A stretch of 9,239 nt of DNA from an uncultured Ignavibacteria bacterium. Its GTDB lineage: Bacteria; Bacteroidota; Ignavibacteria; Ignavibacteriales; Ignavibacteriaceae. The stretch lies in the NCBI GenBank assembly GCA_937996765.1, contig CALKUG010000340.1, forward strand, positions 1-9,239. Reading direction: 5' to 3'. Positions 6,201 through 9,239 of this stretch are shown in pieces. A program made the position numbers and the translations under genes. Below the pieces are notes generated by a model that ran no database searches, was not told the DNA's origin, and worked only from the letters and a program-made list of their open reading frames with translations. The number at the start of each line of letters is the position of its first letter. The stretch's first letter is position 1.

Positions 6201-8744
6201 ATTACTACGGATAATGGCGCATCGTGGAGAAATATTACTCCTTCGGTTTCCGCTAATCAAGGTAGCTTTGATTGGAGAGTTGACCAAGGACTTTCTACCG
6301 ATCAAGCGAGAATAAGAATTGCCAACACGTTGGATACTTCTGTAAATGCGGTTAGTCAGCAGGTGTTTAGAATAAGCTCGATACAAGTAACTCGCCCTAA
6401 CGAAGTAACAAAACTTTTAGTTGGTTCAGCTTATACTGTTCAATGGAATATTAGCAACAACATTGGCTCGGTGGATGTTTTGTACTCAGTAGATAGCGGT
6501 AAAACATTTATTCCTATTCCCGGAGCCACAGGTATTCCCGTTTCGCAAAGCAGCGTTACTTGGACTATTCCCGATGAGCCGAGCAATAAGTGTTTAATAC
6601 AGATACGTGCCGGAGACAATAGCGGATTTGCAGACACATCGGATCAGATTTTCACTATTGCACGGCTCACTCTTACTGCCCCAATTGCCGGTAAAGTTCT
6701 TCAAACAGGTAAGTTTTATGATGTTAGGTGGGAGGGAGCTTTTGTTGACACAGTATTCTTGCAATACTCAATCAGCGATGACGATGTTTGGGCAACAATG
6801 CCGGGCTCTCTAAATGCTCTTACTTCTACAGGTGTATTCTCATGGCTTGTTCCTGATAATGTTACACCAAATCTCAGAATACGAGTGGTGGATGCGCGTT
6901 TCCAAGGTATAAACGATGAGAGTAATCAAACTTATACCATAGCTTCACTCAGGGTAACTGCACCTGCTGCTGTTCAATCATGGAGAGTTGCAACTACGCA
7001 AAATGTGAGATGGCAATCGCAATTTTTAGACAATGTACGAATTCAACTTTCAACCGATAGCGGATTAAATTGGACAAGTACGCTTGGTACTTTCCCTGCT
7101 GCTACAGGAAGTGCGGATGTTTTGGTTCCTGATGTGAGAAGTCCGCAAGCAATGATACGTGTGGTATTTGAATCTGATGAAACAGTAAATGACACCGCTG
7201 ATGCAAGAGTAGTTGTAGGCGATTACCCACGACTCACCTCGCGGAATCGCTATCAACGCGATACTATAAAATTGCAATTGGTGTATGATTCACCACAAGA
7301 ATTAGTTTCGCTCATTCGTTTTGAGTATCGTACAACAAACGGAACCTACACCGAAGCAACTTCGCAGTTGATTGGAAATTATACAAATCTCACCGGACCC
7401 TTAAACCAAGATGTTATTTGGAACAGCGGAACAATTCTACCCGACTATGAAGGAACCGTTTCGTTGCGCTTACGTTTTCGCTCGGGTTACGGAGTTGATT
7501 ACGAAGTGATTATTGATGATATAGGTATAGATAATGCTCCACCGAGGTTGCTTGCACAGAGCTTTACTGCTACACAAAACCCAATGGCACCTGATATCGG
7601 GTGGAGTAGAACGCTTTTGCAATGGAGCGCAGCTGGAGATACAAGTTTACCCGTTACTTATCGTATCTACGTCACTGATTCCACGGAATACTCTGCTGTG
7701 CCTACCGGTTCTACCAGTGCTACTACTTATTACGCACAGAATTTAAAAACAGCAACTAATTATAGTTTCAGAATTGATGCAGTTGATGCTTTGGGTAATA
7801 GTGCAACTGCCACAAGAACTCTTAAAACGTATGCTCCTGCTGATTTTAATGGTGATAATCGCATTGATGCAACTGATTTGAATTCTTTTATTACCTCATG
7901 GGTTAATTTTGGAACAATGCCGGCAGCAGACTTAGCACCGTTCTCTGATTCAATTCCTTTTATCAAGGTTAAAGGCAATGGCAGAACGGATGTTGAGGAT
8001 ATTTTGGTGTTTGCTAAAATGTGGAATTTCGACCGATTAAACGATTTACCAAAATATCCACCGATGGCTTCTGTTGGCACTTTTGATGCTGAGCGATTAA
8101 CTCTGAATTTAATGCCCGGAAGTAATAGAATATCAATTCCGCTCGCCATGACTGAGCATAATGTAACAGTTGCCGCCGGCCTACTCAGTTACGACCCGAG
8201 TGAATTCGATATTGATTCAGTTCGCATCGAAAGCAAAACGGCACAGCTACCCATTTCGTTAGTATATCACGATACTACACAAGGTACCGTTGAAATCAAT
8301 TTTGCAGATATAGGTAGGTTAATTCCAGGCGATGCAACGCTCTATGCGTCAATTACTCCGCGTAAGCAATCGGCAAAACTTGATTCGCTTATGATGGATA
8401 TACGTGGATATGATAAAGACAATACACAACGTATCACAAAATCATTAGTATATGCTGTGCAATCTGTGCCAACTACTTATTCTGTGTCACAGAATTATCC
8501 TAATCCGTTTAATCCGGCAACATCAATTAATTATGAATTGCCCGAAAAATCAAGTGTAAGATTAGTTGTATATGATGCACTTGGCCAAGAAGTAACAACA
8601 CTAATAAATCAGGAACAGCAACCCGGTAGATATACCGTGGTATTTGATTCGAGTCAACTTGGCGGACTTTCGAGTGGTGTTTATTTGTATCGTTTCACAG
8701 CAGGTAAATTTAGTGTTACCCGCAAAATGGTTTTATTGAAGTAG
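1..8744 (+). CDS. Giant multi-module T9SS-secreted surface protein (5' partial)
   Basis: This is one uninterrupted frame from the left edge to a TAG stop, with codons in register from base 3 and about 2,913 visible residues. The first codons read RWNASQNISN and continue straight into a module, so the gene begins upstream; the GTG at 33 is an internal Val codon. Order of parts: a partial Ig-like module, 25 complete modules of about 93 residues, an Ig-like spacer, an FN3 domain, a dockerin-like domain, a cohesin-like domain and a T9SS type A sorting domain. The modules carry SPNGGE, ITW, LEYSTNNG..W and D.S...F.I motifs, as in bacterial proteins matching the Kre9/KNH family. Composition is rich in Ser, Thr, Asn and Val, with a single Cys (codon 6591). 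The sorting domain implies export across the outer membrane by T9SS, with surface attachment or release. A role as adhesin, stalk or scaffold is inference; no catalytic domain is visible. No frameshift breaks the repeats. Confidence 0.95.
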   Translation, partial: RWNASQNISNVILAYSTNNGVNWTDFAGFYPAVTGSASITVPNVSTANARFSVRDAASNVLADSSDASFTIAALRVLTPNGNEGLRIGERATITWTATSISTVRLEFSSDAGATWSPITGAENLNAGVGTFSWVVPGSATDQGLIRISSVENPAFFDLSDQVFKIGNITVVSPNGSEDYQSGTAKQISWSVTPNITTLVLELSTNNGVSWSQIASGVNSTALSYNWLVPSSVTSTARIRITDAANNNLRDTSNAAFAIRSLTLTSPNGGERFQSGTSRTITWSAGNVSNVRLEYTTNNGSDWNSIAASVPAGTQSYSWLIPNIHQFGVQVRITDADRLGANINDISDGSFVIRNLTLTSPNGGEVYAANSTQAIVWQNGSNISSVRLEYTTNNGVNWISVIDATNADGSYSWNAPILQNSTMLVRISDVLNTGVGDTSDATFSVGTLALAYPNGGERLRVGQVDTIRWNTISSVTNVLLDYSTNDGVSWNTINNGNPVSSALQQYAWTVPNTPSDNVVVRVRDNANALVADISNGVFTISSITVTTPNGGEVMQSGALFPITWNAAFVSTVTLAYSSDGGVQWNNIGSVPAGDGTFNWTVPAVATVSGLVRVSDATASNVFDNSNSTFRIVNLRVTSPNGGEIIQAGSTVPITWVSGGTNSVRLEYSTDNGTTWQTISASTPAAGGTFNWPVSSSISSSQMLIAITSADVPGIRDVSDAQFKVGSVQFLSPVLSDTLQSGRSVTINWSGTSSVTSVNFEYSVDDGATWNAIQSGVTSAGTNSFLWSAIPAGLSSNVGRIRVYDNASVNIAAVSSRVNFVNLNLTSPNGGEVYSVGSTQNITWSGSLLIDSIRVDLSTNGGNSWSTIVNSAPVSAGTAAWNIPTNTPLTTNARLRVITRNNRILDESDASFSLANLQISSPSISTQWQAGTTQSIQWSSTNLQNVRIDYSINNGSSWSTIINSVAASASTYSWQIPSDLATSTALIRITSVETPAVQVVSSLFSIKRLDITSPVGGEFWKAGTQNLITYSYGNVSNVRIDFSTNNGNSWNVITATTPVNSAGFTWTPNAAIGSDSVRIRLMDASNSAVRDSSGSNFAIKNLTVTTPNGGEQFYSGQNVTVSWSATPNVTAVNVELSTNNGVNWSTLASNITNIGSYLWSIASMGAVDSALIRVSDAAAGVVVSDVSNGVFKINSLRLISPNGGETFIGGGITQINWSSSPSISAIRLDYSTDGVNWTLINASVPAASGVFDWSIPQLASTTLRLRIMSTLDNTLFDTTDATFKVGSLVLTSPNTNDRWLEGSVKRIQWSASSNVARVDLSYSLDNGLTYTPIPGPIDATAGFYDWRIPANSVTQLARVRIIESQNLRSEIIGDTSNVFTISRLEFVTPSGGENFIGGATQTVRWLKSNDIVGHYLFYSTNAGTNWVLFDSVGNVSSYNWLMPVNISSNSMRLRISDTRDLTLSDTSAIFSISAPALAIIAPTTNQIVRSGSPLTIRWAAQNVNSYRVEYSLDNATTWSTIGGTLTAGTDSIVWNIPDSISSTQAFVRVLDANRITVGDTAGAFVIRRVSLLSPNGGEQLQVGNTYPITWAVSTDINSVNIEYSSNNGSTWSVISSSLPANTGRFDWTVSASQISNNAVIRISDQTASAINDVSSAVFRVASLSVLSPNGGERLQAGVASQIQWTASSNVATVNISYSVGGQYIPIANSVVNTGNYNWLVPTILGSQTIKILVADAQSNNTISDSSDAVFSVSRLLAIAPTGGAQLRAGTSTQVQWQNSSDIVNVNIEYSIDSARTWLPVITNQVASTGFINWSIPINLTSTNAYVRVTDASNASIADTSERFTIFSTTLDLISLTGGEFLSTGKTYPIRWNSSFITNVGIQYSLNDGATWFDIRTSVNAADGQFLWSVDNNLITNTARIRIYDAASPQMADSSASSIKIGNVSLLSPNGGETYPAGGNRTITWSASANVTSVNLYYKTGSTWIPIVAGLPSTPAGYVWTIPNIQSSSASLRIEDVASNGNIDDTTNNRFNIVSLQLISPNGSEIWQSNGNYIIQWQPTTLISSLRIDITTDNGASWRNITPSVSANQGSFDWRVDQGLSTDQARIRIANTLDTSVNAVSQQVFRISSIQVTRPNEVTKLLVGSAYTVQWNISNNIGSVDVLYSVDSGKTFIPIPGATGIPVSQSSVTWTIPDEPSNKCLIQIRAGDNSGFADTSDQIFTIARLTLTAPIAGKVLQTGKFYDVRWEGAFVDTVFLQYSISDDDVWATMPGSLNALTSTGVFSWLVPDNVTPNLRIRVVDARFQGINDESNQTYTIASLRVTAPAAVQSWRVATTQNVRWQSQFLDNVRIQLSTDSGLNWTSTLGTFPAATGSADVLVPDVRSPQAMIRVVFESDETVNDTADARVVVGDYPRLTSRNRYQRDTIKLQLVYDSPQELVSLIRFEYRTTNGTYTEATSQLIGNYTNLTGPLNQDVIWNSGTILPDYEGTVSLRLRFRSGYGVDYEVIIDDIGIDNAPPRLLAQSFTATQNPMAPDIGWSRTLLQWSAAGDTSLPVTYRIYVTDSTEYSAVPTGSTSATTYYAQNLKTATNYSFRIDAVDALGNSATATRTLKTYAPADFNGDNRIDATDLNSFITSWVNFGTMPAADLAPFSDSIPFIKVKGNGRTDVEDILVFAKMWNFDRLNDLPKYPPMASVGTFDAERLTLNLMPGSNRISIPLAMTEHNVTVAAGLLSYDPSEFDIDSVRIESKTAQLPISLVYHDTTQGTVEINFADIGRLIPGDATLYASITPRKQSAKLDSLMMDIRGYDKDNTQRITKSLVYAVQSVPTTYSVSQNYPNPFNPATSINYELPEKSSVRLVVYDALGQEVTTLINQEQQPGRYTVVFDSSQLGGLSSGVYLYRFTAGKFSVTRKMVLLK
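222..7223 (+). repeat. Array of 25 contiguous Ig-like (Kre9/KNH-type) protein modules
   Basis: Protein-level tandem repeat with period 273-288 bases (91-96 residues, mean 93.4) and no linkers. Module starts: 222, 504, 783, 1065, 1341, 1626, 1899, 2178, 2463, 2745, 3021, 3300, 3582, 3858, 4146, 4425, 4701, 4983, 5259, 5544, 5823, 6099, 6381, 6666, 6948. Typical order in a module: LTLTSPNGGE strand; G near 15; ITW near 20-22; V..V.LEYS strand; an Asp-box-like S-x-N/D-x-G-x-x-W hairpin near 36-43; a [YF].W.(I/V)P strand near 57-62; a RI.D strand near 70; closing D.S...F.I. Counting module 0, the ITW Trp is present in 25 of 26 modules (Tyr in the one at 3021), the Asp-box aromatic in all 26 (Trp in 23), and the third Trp in 24. 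Synonymous codons vary widely between modules (for example several spellings of PNGGE), so the copies are old, not recent DNA duplications. The fold is most likely a beta-sandwich; this is inferred from the family. Confidence 0.93.
7224..7544 (+). other. Ig-like spacer domain ending in IDNAPP
   Basis: About 107 residues that break the repeat pattern. It has alternating beta-strand-like segments (TIKLQLVYDS, SLIRFEYRTTNG, SLRLRFRSGYG), a VIWNSGTILPDYEG turn and an IDDIGIDNAPP end. A strand reading '..IRFEYRT.NG', a 'W.S...LP' turn, an 'LR.R' strand and a closing 'DN.PP' is a layout common in extracellular bacterial Ig-like/cadherin-like domains placed before FN3 domains. I cannot name a specific family. 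It probably acts as a spacer between the repeat array and the C-terminal cassette. Confidence 0.55.
7545..7835 (+). other. Fibronectin type III domain
   Basis: About 97 residues with FN3 landmarks: an LLQWSAAGD strand (the early conserved Trp), VTYRIYVTDS (the Y.IY strand), a variable Ser/Thr-rich loop, YYAQNLKTATNYSFRIDAVDALGN (the L...T.Y.F.I.A.D..GN signature), then a final strand ending KTYAP. FN3 domains are common spacers or binding units in extracellular bacterial proteins; no ligand can be inferred. Confidence 0.8.
7842..8030 (+). other. Dockerin-like (type I dockerin/EF-hand-like) domain
   Basis: About 63 residues built from two half-repeats. The first, DFNGDNRIDATD followed by LNSFITSW, is a textbook dockerin calcium loop with acidic or Asn ligands at loop positions 1, 3, 5, 9 and 12, then a short helix. 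The second, KVKGNGRTDVED followed by ILVFAKMWN, keeps the Gly-Asn-Gly turn and Asp at positions 9 and 12 but has Lys at positions 1 and 3, so calcium binding by that half is doubtful. Dockerins bind cohesin domains in cellulosomes, but are also widespread in non-cellulosomal extracellular proteins. Here a cohesin-like domain follows in the same chain, and another seems to start in the next gene. The family call is firm; partner and function are inferred. Confidence 0.82.
8073..8462 (+). other. Cohesin-like beta-sandwich domain
   Basis: About 130 residues between the dockerin-like and sorting domains. Cohesin-like signs, in order: NRISIPLAMTEHNVTVAAGL (strand, then a variable turn and 'v.aa'), LSYDPSEFDIDSVRI (the L.YDP..l....V element), GTVEINFADIGRLIPGD (the G.v.i.fa.....G. 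element) and LYASITPRK (the following strand). This matches the general cohesin/CBM-like pattern. Identity with any cellulosomal cohesin looks weak, so a related carbohydrate-binding-module-like fold is the main alternative. Confidence 0.55.
8481..8741 (+). other. T9SS type A C-terminal sorting domain
   Basis: The last 87 residues start SVSQNYPNPFNPATSINYEL, continue with a SVRLVVYDALGQEV strand-turn, an aliphatic TTLIN segment, a QPGRYTVVFDSS strand, SGVYLYRFTAG, and end in FSVTRKMVLLK. These are the ordered landmarks of the type A sorting domain: YPNP, the YD..G..V turn, G.Y...d, SG.Y.Y....g and a basic KM.L.K end. It directs translocation through the outer-membrane T9SS and is usually cleaved or used for anchoring. 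The NPFNP form is typical of Ignavibacteria and their relatives. Confidence 0.95.
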
Positions 8745-8750
8745 AGGTGA
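8744..8750 (+). promoter_or_regulatory. Shine-Dalgarno site overlapping the upstream stop codon
   Basis: GAGGTGA is a seven-base match to the complement of the usual 16S rRNA 3' end. It begins on the last base of the TAG stop of the giant gene and lies 4 bases before the ATG at 8755 (7 bases from the GAGG core). It selects the ATG at 8755 over the ATG at 8751, whose frame stops after five codons. The arrangement suggests co-transcription and translational coupling. Confidence 0.75.
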
Positions 8751-8754
8751 ATGT

Positions 8755-8820
8755 ATGAAATTTGTTAAACCTCTTATTATTGTATTTGCGATTCTGTTCT
8801 CGTTCTTCAATACCTCTTGT
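8755..8820 (+). other. Lipoprotein (SPase II) signal peptide with Cys22
   Basis: Lys at residues 2 and 5 precede a hydrophobic run (PLIIVFAILFSFF), then NTS and Cys22. Cleavage before the Cys with lipid attachment is the expected outcome. The residue at -3 is Asn rather than the preferred Leu, so the call is good but not certain. Confidence 0.75.
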
Positions 8821-9239
8821 GTTAACGAAGGGCTTGTTGATTCGCCTCCGGCGTTTGTTGAAATAACAAAGGGTCCCGGTGTTAACGAAATTCTTGATAA
8901 GGATAGAACGGCTTTTCAATGGAAGGGTAGCGGATTTGAGTATATATTCCGTTATCGCCTTTATAGATTAAACGAAGAAAACGTTCCGCAAGTATATCAG
9001 GATTGGTCGGAAGCGTCAGAATCACTCACCGAAGCGATACTTACAAACTTGGATGATGGACGCTATCGGTTTGAAGTTGAGGCATTAATCGTTGGTATTC
9101 AACCGATTTATGTGCGTAGAGATTTCTCCGTAAACGCACTTGTAGGACCAACATTTTCATTCAACAAAACGGTAACTCGCGCCACGGTTGGTAGTAGTTT
9201 CTCGGTGTTTCTTAATGCTGAAGACGTAGCAAACATGGG
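8755..9239 (+). CDS. Putative outer-membrane lipoprotein with FN3-like and cohesin-like domains (3' partial)
   Basis: The ATG at 8755 follows a good ribosome binding site and opens a frame that stays open to the window edge (161 codons seen). The N-terminus, MKFVKPLIIVFAILFSFFNT then SC, is a lipoprotein-type signal peptide: basic start, hydrophobic core, Cys at residue 22. The lipobox (FNTSC) is loose but acceptable for FCB bacteria. Residues about 33-129 form an FN3/Ig-like domain: FVEITKGPG, FQWKGSG, FRYRLYRL, a Trp-containing turn, LTNLDDGRYRFEVEA and a closing RRDFSVNAL. From residue 131, FSFNKTVTRATVGSSFSVFL then NAEDVANM resembles the opening strands of a cohesin domain (V.vG..F.V.l...DV.n). 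It lies 10 bases after the giant gene and is probably in one operon with it. The mature protein should be membrane-anchored; a partner role for the giant protein is inferred. Confidence 0.85.
   Translation, partial: MKFVKPLIIVFAILFSFFNTSCVNEGLVDSPPAFVEITKGPGVNEILDKDRTAFQWKGSGFEYIFRYRLYRLNEENVPQVYQDWSEASESLTEAILTNLDDGRYRFEVEALIVGIQPIYVRRDFSVNALVGPTFSFNKTVTRATVGSSFSVFLNAEDVANM
9145..9239 (+). other. Start of a possible cohesin-like domain, cut by the window edge
   Basis: About 31 residues, GPTFSFNKTVTRATVGSSFS followed by VFLNAEDVANM. The VGSSFSVFLNAEDV stretch resembles the first two strands of cohesin domains, where a Gly-x-x-Phe-x-Val step precedes a short loop and 'DV.n..G'. Too little is visible for a firm assignment; other Ig-like folds begin in a similar way. 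Confidence 0.45.

Noticed and set aside
222..7223. CRISPR array or DNA-level tandem repeat
   Set aside because: The period of about 280 bases is a protein-level repeat in one reading frame; the DNA copies differ widely at synonymous sites and there are no short identical direct repeats with spacers.
222..7223. Sialidase-type beta-propeller
   Set aside because: Asp-box-like motifs recur, but only once per roughly 93 residues, with extra conserved strands (SPNGGE, ITW, RI.D, D.S...F.I) that fit a beta-sandwich, and no RIP motif or catalytic triad is visible.
7842..8030. Evidence for a true cellulosome
   Set aside because: No glycoside hydrolase, carbohydrate esterase or multi-cohesin scaffoldin is visible; dockerin-like domains are common in non-cellulosomal FCB surface proteins.
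7760..8149. Open frame of 129 codons on the minus strand
   Set aside because: It lies opposite the FN3, dockerin and cohesin-like region, whose plus-strand domains are clearly recognisable; its own translation shows no domain, signal or repeat logic.
8751..8768. ATG at 8751 as the start of the second gene
   Set aside because: This frame reads only five codons before TAA; the ATG at 8755 opens a lipoprotein signal peptide at proper spacing from the GAGG core.
8716..8919. Minus-strand open frame across the gene junction
   Set aside because: It overlaps the stop of the giant gene and the lipoprotein signal peptide, which have a proper ribosome binding site and lipobox; the antisense product is basic with no recognisable feature.

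Overview
The window is almost wholly occupied by one giant protein-coding gene on the + strand. It enters already open at the left edge and stops at 8744. A second gene on the same strand starts 10 bases later and runs off the right edge. There is no gene-free stretch over 300 bases; the only intergenic DNA is 8745-8754. I saw no RNA gene, mobile element, CRISPR array, promoter or terminator.

Organism: the C-terminus of the giant protein is a type A sorting domain of the type IX secretion system (T9SS), with the QNYPNPFNP start and a KMVLLK end. T9SS is confined mostly to the Bacteroidota/FCB group. The NYPNPFNP version together with a VYDALGQEV core is typical of Ignavibacteria, Kapabacteria and relatives rather than of classical Bacteroidetes. 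The AT-leaning composition and the clear Shine-Dalgarno site before the second gene fit this. The phylum-level call is an inference.

Layout: 1-221 holds the end of a first visible Ig-like module. 222-7223 holds 25 complete, contiguous modules of 91-96 residues of the bacterial 'SPNGGE...ITWS...LEYSTNNG..W' type, which usually matches the Kre9/KNH (Ser-Thr-rich GPI-anchored) Pfam family. 7224-7544 is an Ig-like spacer domain, 7545-7835 a fibronectin type III domain, and 7842-8030 a dockerin-like domain with one well-formed and one eroded calcium loop. 8073-8462 is a cohesin-like beta domain, and 8481-8741 the T9SS sorting domain. From 8755 a lipoprotein begins: a lipid-attachment Cys at residue 22, an FN3/Ig-like domain, then the first strands of what looks like another cohesin-like domain at the window edge.

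How they may work together: the giant protein should cross the outer membrane by T9SS and be displayed or released as a long, repetitive, probably rod-like stalk or adhesin. The neighbouring lipoprotein is likely co-translated with it. A dockerin-like domain in one gene product next to cohesin-like domains in both suggests a non-cellulosomal cohesin-dockerin surface assembly. That is the most interesting hypothesis here and it is untested.
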